From Pseudomonas sp. G.S.17 (lineage in GTDB: Bacteria > Pseudomonadota > Gammaproteobacteria > Pseudomonadales > Pseudomonadaceae), in contig NZ_CP151076.1 of NCBI RefSeq assembly GCF_038096165.1, positions 1,116,001-1,180,000 of the forward strand: DNA of 64,000 nt. The letters are read 5' to 3'. Below, piece by piece: positions 19,958 through 29,414 of the stretch; the first letter of the stretch is position 1; each line of letters opens with the position of its first letter. The notes beneath the pieces are model-generated. The model did not search any database. It saw only the letters and a list, made by a program, of their open reading frames with translations, and had not been told where the DNA came from. A program made the position numbers and the translations under genes.

Positions 19958-21201
19958 AGGGATTCTCCAAACTCGGCGGCCACGCGCAGAGCGCTGACCA
20001 CGCCGTCTTCGTGGAAGCCATTGGCCCAATACGCGCCACAGAACCAGGTGTGGTTGGCGCCGTTGAGTTCTTGCCAGCGCGCCTGGGCTGCAACGCCGGC
20101 CAGGCTGTATTGCGGATGGGAATAGCTGTAGCGAGCGAGGATTTTCTGCGGATCGATGGCGGCGGTCTGGTTCAGGCTGACGCAGAACGTGGTGTCGCTT
20201 TCGATGCCCTGCAGGATGTTCATGTCGTAAGTGACGGCGGCCATCTGCTGCGCATCGCCGCCCAGTCGATAATTCCAGCTGGCCCACGCCAACCGCCGTT
20301 TGGGCAGCAGGCCGATGTCGGTATGCAACACCACGTCGTTTTCGGCATAGGGCAGGGCGCCCAGGATTTCCTGCTCAGTGGCGGTCGGTTCCGCCAGCAG
20401 CTTGAGGGCCTGATCGCTGTGGCAGGCGAAAATCACCTTATCGAAGCGCTCGCTGCCCGCCGCACTGTTGATCGTCACGCATTGCGCGCCACGCTGAACG
20501 CTGTGAACCGGGCAGGCCAGGCGAATGTGTTGGCGAAACGAAGCGGTCAGCGGCTCGATATATTGACTGGAACCGCCTTCGACGACGCACCACTGCGGGC
20601 GGTGGTTGACGGACAGCAGCCCGTGATTCTTGAAAAACCGCACGAAGAACTGCAACGGGAAGGCCAGCATGTCCGCCAGGGACATCGACCAGATCGCCGC
20701 GCCCATGGGCACGATGTAATGCTCGGTAAAGCGCTGCCCATAGCCGGCACTTTTCAGGTAGGCACCCAAGGTGGTGTCGGCGGCGATGCGCTGGCTTTGC
20801 AGATCATCTAGCGCTTCGCGATTGAAGCGCAGGATATCGCGCAGCATGCCCCAGAACGTTGGCGACAACAGATTGCTGCGCTGGGCGAACAGGCTATTGA
20901 GATTGTTGCCGTTGTATTCGGTGCGGCTTTTTGGATCGCTGACTGAAAAACTCATTTCGGTGGGCTTGAAGCCGACGCCGAGGGTTTCCAGCAAGCGAAT
21001 AAAGTTCGGATACGTCCAGTCATTGAACACGATGAAGCCGGTATCGATGGCGTACTCGCGACCGTTGACTTGAACATCCACCGTATGGGTGTGACCGCCG
21101 ATCCAGTCCGCCGCCTCGAACACCGTGATGTCATGCGAGCGGTTGAGCAGATAAGCACTGGTCAGGCCAGCAATGCCGCTGCCAATGATGGCGATTTTCA
21201 T
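19954..21201 (-). CDS. FAD-dependent amine-oxidase-like oxidoreductase
   Basis: A 415-residue flavoprotein with an N-terminal FAD motif (IAIIGSGIAGLTSAYLL) and the extended DWIGGHTHTVDV motif of the amine oxidase / phytoene-desaturase-like superfamily. Members next to DUF1365 and CFA-like genes are thought to act on membrane fatty acids. I recall UfaD, a desaturase step in furan fatty acid formation, from such clusters, but the match here is by context only. It overlaps the SDR gene by 4 bp (ATGA) and the DUF1365 gene by 4 bp (GTGA). Confidence 0.88.
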   Translation of the reverse strand: MKIAIIGSGIAGLTSAYLLNRSHDITVFEAADWIGGHTHTVDVQVNGREYAIDTGFIVFNDWTYPNFIRLLETLGVGFKPTEMSFSVSDPKSRTEYNGNNLNSLFAQRSNLLSPTFWGMLRDILRFNREALDDLQSQRIAADTTLGAYLKSAGYGQRFTEHYIVPMGAAIWSMSLADMLAFPLQFFVRFFKNHGLLSVNHRPQWCVVEGGSSQYIEPLTASFRQHIRLACPVHSVQRGAQCVTINSAAGSERFDKVIFACHSDQALKLLAEPTATEQEILGALPYAENDVVLHTDIGLLPKRRLAWASWNYRLGGDAQQMAAVTYDMNILQGIESDTTFCVSLNQTAAIDPQKILARYSYSHPQYSLAGVAAQARWQELNGANHTWFCGAYWANGFHEDGVVSALRVAAEFGESL

Positions 21202-21980
21202 CGCTCGTCCTTGGCCGGAGCGCGTGCCATGCGTTTGCCCAGGGCCAGTTGCAGACGCGTCGGCAACAGCGACAACAGGCGCAGCATCAGGATGAAGGGT
21301 AAGGGGAAGGCGATTTCCAGCGGACGGCGACTACGCTGCAGGCGTTCGGCGATGTGCTTGCCGGCCTTTTGCGCCGACCAGCGCATGGGCATGGCAAAGT
21401 CGTTTTTGGCAGTCAGCGGTGTATCGACAAAACCTGGGCTGACCACGGTGACATCGATGTTTTCCTGGGCCAGGTCAACGCGCAACGACTCGAACAGATA
21501 GCGCAAGCCGGCCTTGGACGCGCCGTAAGCTTCGCTGCGGGTCAACGGCAGAAAGGTGACCGAACTGCAAACGCCAACCAGGTGAGGTTCACGGCCATTG
21601 CGCAGCAAGAGCAGCGCTTCCTGCACGCAATAGGAACTGGCCAGCAGATTGGTGCGCACCACACGTTCGAACAGCGCCGCGTCGTAGTGGCTACTGTCGA
21701 TGTATTCGCAGGTGCCAGCGTTGAGTATCGCGGTATCCAGCGCACCCCAGAGCTGGTTGATCCGGTCGCCGATTGCCGTGACTTGCTCGCCGTCGGTGAC
21801 ATCGCCCGGGGCCAGCAGCACTTGTCCGGGATACCGGTTTCCCAGGTCTTCAAGGGGCTTGACGGTGCGGGCGGTCAGCGCCAGCAAATGACCGTCCTTG
21901 AGCAGCTGCTCGGCCAGTGCCAGGCCAATGCCGCTGCTGGCGCCAGTCAGCCAGATGCGGCGCGCGTTTGGATCGGTCAT
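21198..21980 (-). CDS. Short-chain dehydrogenase/reductase
   Basis: A 260-residue SDR with the cofactor motif TGASSGIGLALAE, the NAG motif (LNAGTCEY) and the catalytic YGASK (Tyr/Lys). A basic C-terminal tail may associate with the membrane. The ATG at 21980 overlaps the stop of the NTF2-like gene (ATGA). An in-frame ATG at 22001 lies inside that gene and is less likely. The substrate is unknown, but the context suggests a lipid. Confidence 0.88.
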   Translation of the reverse strand: MTDPNARRIWLTGASSGIGLALAEQLLKDGHLLALTARTVKPLEDLGNRYPGQVLLAPGDVTDGEQVTAIGDRINQLWGALDTAILNAGTCEYIDSSHYDAALFERVVRTNLLASSYCVQEALLLLRNGREPHLVGVCSSVTFLPLTRSEAYGASKAGLRYLFESLRVDLAQENIDVTVVSPGFVDTPLTAKNDFAMPMRWSAQKAGKHIAERLQRSRRPLEIAFPLPFILMLRLLSLLPTRLQLALGKRMARAPAKDER

Positions 21981-22399
21981 GCCAGTCTCCCTTTCAGCCA
22001 CGAAATGCCCCGACCCATGATTGGCAGGTGCTCGTAAAGCAATGCGCCGGCATCGAAGTAATCCCGGTGTTGATAAACCTTGTCCCGCCAGAGCAGGTGC
22101 GAGCAGCCATCGACGCGGATCAGGCGGCCGTTGGCCAGGCGCGGATGTGCGTAACTCATGGTCCAGCGCAAGTAACCGCTGCCCGTTGCCACTTCGTCGA
22201 AAGCGTAAAAATCGAAATGCAGCTGGGTGACATTGGCGTACAGCTGGGCGAAGTAGTCCTGCATGTTCGCGAGGCCCCGGATCTTGTGCAGCGGATCGGT
22301 GAACACCGCGTCGTCGCTGTACAAGGTGCCGAGGCGATGCAGGCTGGTTTTGTCCAGCGCGGCAAAGTCACGGGCGAAACGCCGCAGGAAATCACTCAT
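21977..22399 (-). CDS. NTF2/SnoaL-like protein
   Basis: A 140-residue protein with the NTF2/SnoaL-like alpha+beta barrel pattern (starting MSDFLRRFARDFAALDKTS, with a conserved LYSDDAVFTDPLH segment). Such folds bind small hydrophobic ligands or act as isomerases or cyclases. No catalytic residue can be assigned. The ATG at 22399 overlaps the photolyase stop by 8 bp. An upstream extension to 22456 would sit deeper inside phrB and lacks support. Confidence 0.82.
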   Translation of the reverse strand: MSDFLRRFARDFAALDKTSLHRLGTLYSDDAVFTDPLHKIRGLANMQDYFAQLYANVTQLHFDFYAFDEVATGSGYLRWTMSYAHPRLANGRLIRVDGCSHLLWRDKVYQHRDYFDAGALLYEHLPIMGRGISWLKGRLA

Positions 22400-23846
22400 G
22401 GCTTGGCTCGGCAGCAGGTTGGCGATGGGGCAGCGCTTTGAACGCGGCCAGGGCACGGGCGCGGCTGCTGCTCAGATCGACAATGGGTTTCGGGTAATCA
22501 GCCACACCAAACAGGCCGCCGGCCGCTGCCGGGTTGTGCACTTCTTTTTTGTTCAGCCCGGCCAGTTCCGGCAGCCATTGCTTGAGGAAGAGGCCTTCGG
22601 CGTCGAATTTTTCCGACTGGGCCAGCGGGTTGAAGATCCGGAAATAAGGCGACGAATCGGTGCCAGTGGAAGAGCTCCACTGCCAGCCACCATTGTTCGC
22701 GGCCAGATCGCCATCGATCAGATGATGCATGAAGAAACGCTCGCCTTCACGCCAGTCGATCAGCAGGTTCTTGGTCAAAAACATCGCCACCACCATGCGC
22801 AACCGGTTGTGCATCCAGCCGGTTTCCAGTAATTGGCGCATGGCGGCATCAATGATCGGCAGGCCGGTGCGGGCTTGTTGCCAGGCCGTCAGCTCTTGCG
22901 GGGCATCGCGCCATTTCAGCGCTTCGGTCTCGGGACGAAATGCGCGATGCCGCGAGACGCGCGGGTAGCCCACCAGAATGTGTTTGTAGAACTCGCGCCA
23001 CAGCAACTCGTTGATCCAGGTGACTGCGCCGATGCTGCCGGTTTCGAACTCGCCATGGTTGCTGATCAACGCCGCATGCAGGCACTGACGCGGGGAAATC
23101 ACCCCGGCCGCGAGATACGCCGATAGCTGGCTGGTCCCGGGCTTGGCCGGGAAGTCGCGTTCGCTGCGGTAATAGTCGATCTGTTCGTCGCTGAACGCTT
23201 CCAGTCGGCGTTGTGCTTCGTCTTCACCGGCAGGCCACAAGGCTTGCAGCGCGACACTCGGCGTCGCGAAACCTTGCGCCTGCGTCGGTATCGAATCGCT
23301 GACGATGCTCAGCGCCTGCTGTTTATGCGGCGCGTGAATCAGGCGCGGCATGGCCTGATGCATACGCGCATAACAGACCTTGCGGAACTGGCTGAACACC
23401 TGGAAATAGTTGCCGGTCTTGGTCAGTACGGTGCCGGGCTTGAAGAACAGTTGATCCAGATAGCTGCGCCAGTGGATGCCGTCCTGCTCAAGGGCGTTCG
23501 CCACGGCCAGATCGCGGCGGGTTTCGTTGATGCCATATTCTTCGTTGGCATGCACGCGTTCGATGTGCAGTTCACGGCACAATTGGCGCAACACGTCCGG
23601 CGCCTGATCCCAGGTGTCAGCGTGGCGAATCAACAACGGCACGTTCAACCCGCTCAGGGCTTTTTCCAGTTCCACCAGATTACGCAGCCAGAAATCCACT
23701 TTGCACGGCGCATCATCATGACGCCGCCATTGCTCGGGGCTGATCAGGTAGACGGCCACTGCCGGACCCTGCTCCATGGCAGCGGTCAGTGCAGTGTTGT
23801 CGTGAGTGCGCAAATCACTGCGCAGCCAAAGCAGTTGCATAGTCAT
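22392..23846 (-). CDS. phrB: Deoxyribodipyrimidine photolyase
   Basis: A 484-residue class I CPD photolyase, which uses blue light, FADH and an antenna cofactor to split cyclobutane pyrimidine dimers. The N-terminal photolyase domain begins MTMQLLWLRSDLRTHDNTAL. The FAD-binding C-terminal half has the ELLWREFYKHIL and TGLPIIDAAMRQLLETGWMH-type motifs and the NNGGWQWSSSTGTD segment. It follows the MerR/LitR gene by 3 bp and overlaps the NTF2-like gene, so it lies in the middle of the proposed light-induced operon. Confidence 0.97.
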   Translation of the reverse strand: MTMQLLWLRSDLRTHDNTALTAAMEQGPAVAVYLISPEQWRRHDDAPCKVDFWLRNLVELEKALSGLNVPLLIRHADTWDQAPDVLRQLCRELHIERVHANEEYGINETRRDLAVANALEQDGIHWRSYLDQLFFKPGTVLTKTGNYFQVFSQFRKVCYARMHQAMPRLIHAPHKQQALSIVSDSIPTQAQGFATPSVALQALWPAGEDEAQRRLEAFSDEQIDYYRSERDFPAKPGTSQLSAYLAAGVISPRQCLHAALISNHGEFETGSIGAVTWINELLWREFYKHILVGYPRVSRHRAFRPETEALKWRDAPQELTAWQQARTGLPIIDAAMRQLLETGWMHNRLRMVVAMFLTKNLLIDWREGERFFMHHLIDGDLAANNGGWQWSSSTGTDSSPYFRIFNPLAQSEKFDAEGLFLKQWLPELAGLNKKEVHNPAAAGGLFGVADYPKPIVDLSSSRARALAAFKALPHRQPAAEPSHE

Positions 23847-23849
23847 TCC

Positions 23850-24779
23850 TTAGATAAGCCCCAGCTCTTGCAAGGCGGTTTGCGCGCCAAGCGGACCTTC
23901 CGCGAGGGCCAGGCCTTCGATGCGGGTCGGCGCCACGTTGAGTTCGTTGTAATGAATGCGCACGGCCGATCCGGCGAGCAGCGCGGGGCAGGTGATATTG
24001 GCCAGCAACTTGGGCAGCAGGCTGATGTTCAAGGCCTTGCTTGAATACAGCAGCACCGCGCGCGGTTCGAGCAGATCACTGGCCAGGGCCAGTTCGCCGA
24101 CCGGGAGTGGCCAGTCGAATACTTCCACCGCGCAGTCGTTGCTGCTCACCAGCCAGGCTGTCAGCCACAGATGAGGTTCCAATGCCAGATCGGAGTGATT
24201 GACCAACAACACGGGTGCGCCGCTCAGCTGGCGATTGTTGTGATAGATCCGCGCGCCGAGCTTGCTGCGCAGCCAGGAGTAAAAGAACACGCGCTCCATT
24301 TGCCCGCCGAACTGCCCTTGCCAGCGGCATTCCAGCTCGGCCAGTAACGGCAGCAGTAGCTGTTGGCACAGCGTGCGCGGCGGATACAACGACATCGCCT
24401 GATTGAACACGTCGTCGACCCGGCGTTCGGCCAGTTCGCCGATGTGAGTTACCAGGGTTCGCCGCAAAGCATCCCAATCGTTACCCGGCACGCTGGCGTC
24501 TGGCTGGCGACTGTCGATCAGATGCTTGACCTGGCTGACCGAAACGCCACGGTTGAGCCAGGTCAGAATATTCATGACCCGCAGCACGTGGTAATCGGAA
24601 TACAGACGATGCCCCTTGGGCGTGCGATGCGGGACGATCAAACCATAGCGGCGTTCCCAGGCGCGCAGCGTGACGGCGTTGACGCCGGTTTGCCGGGCAA
24701 CCTCACGAATCGGCAGCCAGCCGCTTTCCAGCTCGGGCTCGGCTTCACTTTCGTGATCGGCAGGAGGGATTTCATTCAT
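23850..24779 (-). CDS. MerR-family regulator, class II LitR (PplR-like), degenerate B12 motifs
   Basis: A 309-residue regulator with an N-terminal MerR helix-turn-helix (about residues 22-90: IREVARQTGVNAVTLRAWERR, wing GHRLYSDYH) and a CarH/LitR-like C-terminal half. CarH proteins use W-x9-E-H and E/D-x-H-x-x-G to hold adenosylcobalamin. Here W153 is followed at the EH position by R163-V164, and the second motif reads E201-P-H203-L-W-L206 without its glycine. This fits class II LitR proteins, reported in P. putida as B12-independent partners of LOV photoreceptors. It lies between the YbgA-like gene and phrB with 3-bp gaps and probably represses its own operon through the boxes at 25768-25841. 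No LOV gene is in this window. Confidence 0.87.
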   Translation of the reverse strand: MNEIPPADHESEAEPELESGWLPIREVARQTGVNAVTLRAWERRYGLIVPHRTPKGHRLYSDYHVLRVMNILTWLNRGVSVSQVKHLIDSRQPDASVPGNDWDALRRTLVTHIGELAERRVDDVFNQAMSLYPPRTLCQQLLLPLLAELECRWQGQFGGQMERVFFYSWLRSKLGARIYHNNRQLSGAPVLLVNHSDLALEPHLWLTAWLVSSNDCAVEVFDWPLPVGELALASDLLEPRAVLLYSSKALNISLLPKLLANITCPALLAGSAVRIHYNELNVAPTRIEGLALAEGPLGAQTALQELGLI

Positions 24780-24782
24780 GGT

Positions 24783-25745
24783 TCAGAGCGCATTCCGCAG
24801 GCTGAGGTTTTCCGGATGGGGCTGCATGTACACCTGCAGCGCCACATACGGATCGGGGTGTTGGCGGAAGTGATGCTTGAGCAAAGTCAGCGGTACGATC
24901 AGCGGCACGATGCCTTGATGGTATTGCGTGATCAGCTGCTGGATTTCCTGCTTGTCGGCGGCGTCGATGGTCTGTTTCAGGTAGCCGGTCAAGTGCTGCA
25001 GGACATTGGTGTGGGTTCGGCGGGTGGCGCATTTTTTCAGGGCGCTCATCAGGTCGCTGAAATACTGCGTCGCGATGTCATTCGGGTCGCTGCGGCCCAT
25101 GGTGCCGAGCAGCTTGCCCAGCGCCTTGTACTGCACCGGATTGTTGGCCATCAGCTGATATTTATAGCGCGAGTGAAATTCGGTCAGGCTGCGTCGGGTC
25201 AGGCCAGCGTTGAGCAATTGGTGCCAGGCGGCATAGGCGAACACTCGGGTAATAAAGTTTTCCCGCAGCACTGGGTCGTTGAGGCGACCGTCTTCTTCCA
25301 CTGGCAGGTTGGGATGACGCGCACAAAACGCCTGGGCATAGATGCCGCGCCCGCCGCCATCAACAGGTGCACCGTTTTCCCGGTAAACCTTGACCCGCTC
25401 CAGCCCGCACGAAGGCGACTTCTGCATGAAGATATAGCCGCTGATGTCGTCCAGTTCGGTGGCCATCTGCACACCGTAATCGGCCAACGCCTGCGTGACG
25501 TTCAGTTCGCGATTGACGCTGCCCAGCGCCTGCGGATGTTGCGCGTCGCCCACCAGCCGGATCGGTTCACGGGGAATGCCCATGCCGATGGCGACCTCGG
25601 GACAGGCCGGAACGAACTCGAAGTATTCGGTCAGCGCACGAGTACACAGCTGAGATTCTTTATGACCGCCATTGAAACGCACCTCGGCGCCCAGCAGACA
25701 AGCGCTGATGCCGAGCTTCGGTTTATGAACTGCAGGCGTGGTCAT
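24783..25745 (-). CDS. DUF523-DUF1722 (YbgA-like) fusion protein
   Basis: A 320-residue two-domain protein. The N-terminal DUF523 part (about residues 10-160) has a cysteine-bearing ISACLLG motif and a KSPSCGLERVKVY motif. The C-terminal DUF1722/YbgA part covers about 190-310. The function is unknown, but E. coli ybgA sits directly upstream of phr and the same pairing is seen here, so a link to light or DNA damage is likely. It is the first gene of the ten-gene unit, 3 bp before the MerR gene. The promoter with two 12-bp-spaced LitR boxes lies directly upstream. Confidence 0.88.
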   Translation of the reverse strand: MTTPAVHKPKLGISACLLGAEVRFNGGHKESQLCTRALTEYFEFVPACPEVAIGMGIPREPIRLVGDAQHPQALGSVNRELNVTQALADYGVQMATELDDISGYIFMQKSPSCGLERVKVYRENGAPVDGGGRGIYAQAFCARHPNLPVEEDGRLNDPVLRENFITRVFAYAAWHQLLNAGLTRRSLTEFHSRYKYQLMANNPVQYKALGKLLGTMGRSDPNDIATQYFSDLMSALKKCATRRTHTNVLQHLTGYLKQTIDAADKQEIQQLITQYHQGIVPLIVPLTLLKHHFRQHPDPYVALQVYMQPHPENLSLRNAL

Positions 25746-25767
25746 GGCGAAACCTCTGATCAGGACT

Positions 25768-25791
25768 TATACAGATTTAAGTCTCTGTACA
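25768..25791 (-). promoter_or_regulatory. Candidate PplR/LitR operator, proximal
   Basis: Half-sites TATACA (25768-25773) and TGTACA (25786-25791) are exactly 12 bp apart. Read on the minus strand this is TGTACA-N12-TGTATA, a full match to the PplR1 repeat T(G/A)TACA-N12-TGTA(C/T)A as I recall it from P. putida. It lies between the -10 box and the start codon of the YbgA-like gene. Confidence 0.75.
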
Positions 25792-25801
25792 ACTTCAGTC
25801 C

Positions 25802-25829
25802 ATCATAGGTTCGCATTTGTACAAGTCAA
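25802..25829 (-). promoter_or_regulatory. Sigma-70 promoter of the light-cluster operon
   Basis: On the minus strand a TTGACT -35 box (25824-25829) and a TATGAT -10 box (25802-25807) are 16 bp apart, about 57 bp upstream of the ATG at 25745. The -35 box lies inside the distal operator and ends exactly where its second half-site begins, so a bound repressor would block RNA polymerase. Confidence 0.75.
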
Positions 25830-25841
25830 ATTATTTGTACA
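25818..25841 (-). promoter_or_regulatory. Candidate PplR/LitR operator, distal, overlapping the -35 box
   Basis: Two perfect TGTACA half-sites (25818-25823 and 25836-25841) separated by exactly 12 bp. Both fit the PplR1 consensus on either strand. The operator spans the -35 hexamer and the upstream part of the promoter spacer. Confidence 0.8.
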
Positions 25842-25883
25842 GGTTTTGTAGGGGCGCCCGTTGGAGCCAGACCGAAGCTGGAT

Positions 25884-27121
<1,238 letters not shown>

Positions 27122-27129
27122 TTAAAACC

Positions 27130-27153
27130 TGTACAATATTGTTTTTTGGTATA
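27130..27153. promoter_or_regulatory. Candidate PplR/LitR operator in the renalase-like / TIGR01777 divergent region
   Basis: TGTACA (27130-27135), 12 bp, then GGTATA (27148-27153). On either strand it matches the recalled PplR1 consensus at 11 of 12 half-site positions. It is about 50-70 bp upstream of the renalase-like start and about 225 bp upstream of the TIGR01777 start, so it most likely serves the minus-strand gene and could affect both. Confidence 0.6.
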
Positions 27154-27376
27154 ACTTGCAGCCATCTGCTGTGCGCAGGCTGCTGACCCTTGCTCGTACG
27201 GCTCAAGCTTGAGTCGGGTGTCTCTGAAAACCTTTTTGTGACGATGCGAACGGATAGTCCCGCTTTACGCTCCTCAGGTTTGGCCTATCGTTCAAGCACA
27301 GCCTTGGCTTATGAATTCATGGGTCCTGAAAAATAGACTACGCAATAGCCCCGAACGCTACGCAAGGAAACCTGCC

Positions 27377-28279
27377 ATGCACATATTGCTGACCGGCGGT
27401 ACTGGATTGCTAGGACGTCAGCTCTGCCGACTCTGGCAAAAACAAGGTCACCAACTCACCGTCTGGAGTCGACGCCCCAGGGAAGTCACGCGTTTGTGTG
27501 GCGAGTCGGTGCGGGGCATCGCGCATCTCAACGATCTGGGCGAAGAGCCGGTGGATGCAGTGATCAACCTGGCTGGCGCGCCGATTGCCGACCGTCCCTG
27601 GACCCGCAAGCGCAAGGTGCTGTTGTGGGACAGCCGCATCGGGCTGACCGAACAATTGCTGGCCTGGCTTGAGCGCCGCGAGCAAAAACCTCGGGTGATG
27701 ATCAGTGGCTCAGCCGTGGGCTGGTATGGCGACGGCGGAGAGCGCGAACTGGATGAGACCGCGCAGCCGGTCAAAGAAGATTTCGCCAGCAAGCTGTGCG
27801 GCGCGTGGGAAGAAACCGCGCAACGTGCCGAGGCCCTGGGCGTTCGCGTGGTGGTCATTCGCACGGGTTTGGTGTTGTCCAATGAAGGTGGTTTTCTGCA
27901 GCGATTATTGTTGCCCTTCAAGTTGGGCATGGGCGGGCCGATTGGCGGCGGGCGGCAGTGGATGCCGTGGATTCACATCCAGGACCAGATTGCCGCGATA
28001 GATTTTCTGTTAACAAACGATGACGCTCAGGGTCCGTATAATGTCTGCGCGCCATCACCGGTGCGCAATCGTGAATTCGCCAGGATCCTTGCTGGCGTGC
28101 TGCATCGCCCGGCGTTTATGCCGCTCCCCGGTCTCGCCCTGAAAATACTGATGGGCGAGTTGTCGGTGTTGTTGCTCGGCGGGCAGCGGGCTCGCCCGGC
28201 GCGGCTTGAAGCGGCTGGTTTTACCTTTCGATTTACCGAACTGCACGCAGCCCTCGACGATTTGCTGGGCCGCCACTGA
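27377..28279 (+). CDS. TIGR01777-family NAD-dependent epimerase/dehydratase (YfcH-like)
   Basis: A 300-residue extended-SDR protein of the TIGR01777/SDR39U1 family. The N-terminal cofactor motif [13 protein letters not shown] and the [14 protein letters not shown] region are family-typical. The ATG at 27377 follows AAGGAAACC and gives the usual N-terminus MHILLTGG, so it is preferred over the open frame from 27311. hemH follows after 13 bp. The enzymatic role is unknown. Confidence 0.9.
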   Translation: MHILLTGGTGLLGRQLCRLWQKQGHQLTVWSRRPREVTRLCGESVRGIAHLNDLGEEPVDAVINLAGAPIADRPWTRKRKVLLWDSRIGLTEQLLAWLERREQKPRVMISGSAVGWYGDGGERELDETAQPVKEDFASKLCGAWEETAQRAEALGVRVVVIRTGLVLSNEGGFLQRLLLPFKLGMGGPIGGGRQWMPWIHIQDQIAAIDFLLTNDDAQGPYNVCAPSPVRNREFARILAGVLHRPAFMPLPGLALKILMGELSVLLLGGQRARPARLEAAGFTFRFTELHAALDDLLGRH

Positions 28280-28292
28280 AATAGGATGTTGC

Positions 28293-29318
28293 ATGACCGA
28301 TCACGCGTTGTTGCTGGTCAATCTGGGTTCTCCGGCCTCCACTTCGGTGGCGGACGTGCGCAGTTACCTCAATCAATTCCTCATGGACCCTTACGTTATC
28401 GACCTGCCGTGGCCGGTTCGTCGCTTGCTGGTGTCGCTGATCCTGATCAAGCGCCCCGAGCAGTCCGCGCACGCTTACGCCTCGATCTGGTGGGACGAAG
28501 GTTCGCCGCTGGTGGTGCTGAGCAAGCGCCTGCATCAGGCAATGACCAAGGAGTGGACGCACGGCCCGGTGGAACTGGCCATGCGTTATGGCGAGCCTTC
28601 CATCGAAACGGTGCTGACGCGCCTTTCCGGTCAAGGCATCAAAAAGGTCACGCTGGCACCGCTGTATCCGCAGTTTGCCGACAGCACGGTGACCACGGTT
28701 ATCGAAGAAGCCAAACGGGTCGTGCGCAGCAAAGGCATGAAGATGCAGTTTTCGATCCTGCAGGCGTTTTACGACCAGCCGGAATACCTCGATGCATTGG
28801 TGGAGAACGTCCGCCCGCATTTGCAGCAGCCGCATGATCACCTGTTGCTGAGTTTTCATGGATTGCCGGAGCGTCACTTGCTCAAGCTTGACCCGACGCG
28901 CAGTCATTGCTTGAAAGGTCCGGATTGCTGCATGGCCGCACCACCGGAAGTGCTGGCGACCTGTTATCGCGCCCAGTGCATTCAGTCCGCCGCCGCGTTC
29001 GCCAAACGGATGGGCATCGCCGATGGCAAATGGTCGGTGTCGTTCCAGTCGAGGCTTGGCCGGGCGAAATGGATTGAACCCTACACCGAAGCCCATCTCG
29101 AAGAGCTTGCTGCGCAGGGCGTGAAGAAATTGCTGGTGATGTGCCCGGCGTTCGTCGCCGACTGCATCGAAACCCTGGAAGAGATTGGTGATCGGGGCGC
29201 TGAGCAGTTCAAGGCGGCGGGGGGCGAGGAGCTGGTGTTGATTCCGTGCCTGAACGACGATCCGAACTGGGCGGCGGCGCTGAACCGCCTGTGCGAGCGA
29301 GCGCCGTTGATGTTGTAG
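28293..29318 (+). CDS. hemH: Ferrochelatase
   Basis: A 341-residue ferrochelatase that inserts Fe(II) into protoporphyrin IX. Typical segments are [21 protein letters not shown] near the N-terminus, [14 protein letters not shown], the catalytic-histidine motif [13 protein letters not shown] and the [16 protein letters not shown] region. The ATG at 28293 gives the family N-terminus, whereas the longer frame from 28206 lies within the TIGR01777 gene. Co-transcription with TIGR01777 is likely. Since free protoporphyrin is a photosensitiser, its nearness to the light cluster may matter. Confidence 0.97.
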   Translation: MTDHALLLVNLGSPASTSVADVRSYLNQFLMDPYVIDLPWPVRRLLVSLILIKRPEQSAHAYASIWWDEGSPLVVLSKRLHQAMTKEWTHGPVELAMRYGEPSIETVLTRLSGQGIKKVTLAPLYPQFADSTVTTVIEEAKRVVRSKGMKMQFSILQAFYDQPEYLDALVENVRPHLQQPHDHLLLSFHGLPERHLLKLDPTRSHCLKGPDCCMAAPPEVLATCYRAQCIQSAAAFAKRMGIADGKWSVSFQSRLGRAKWIEPYTEAHLEELAAQGVKKLLVMCPAFVADCIETLEEIGDRGAEQFKAAGGEELVLIPCLNDDPNWAAALNRLCERAPLML

Positions 29319-29325
29319 GTCAGGC

Positions 29326-29379
29326 CGTAGGACCGGCTTTAGCCGGGAGAATGTCCTCCCGGCTAAAGCCGGTGCTACG
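29326..29379. repeat. REP palindrome (family B)
   Basis: CGTAGGACCGGCTTTAGCCG and its complement face each other with a very short spacer, forming one long hairpin between hemH and uraA. Other family B copies are at 32126, 42958, 44997, 46782, 52579 and 59726. Confidence 0.85.
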
Positions 29380-29414
29380 GTTCAATGCCACGTCCGACGG
29401 ATCAATGCCGTGCC

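Noticed and set aside
19958-20287. N-terminal extension of the DUF1365 frame
   Set aside because: It lies inside the FAD gene in another frame. The GTG at 19957 gives the proper family N-terminus.
24363-25808. 481-residue plus-strand frame
   Set aside because: Antisense to the MerR and YbgA-like genes. High GC keeps such frames open by chance.
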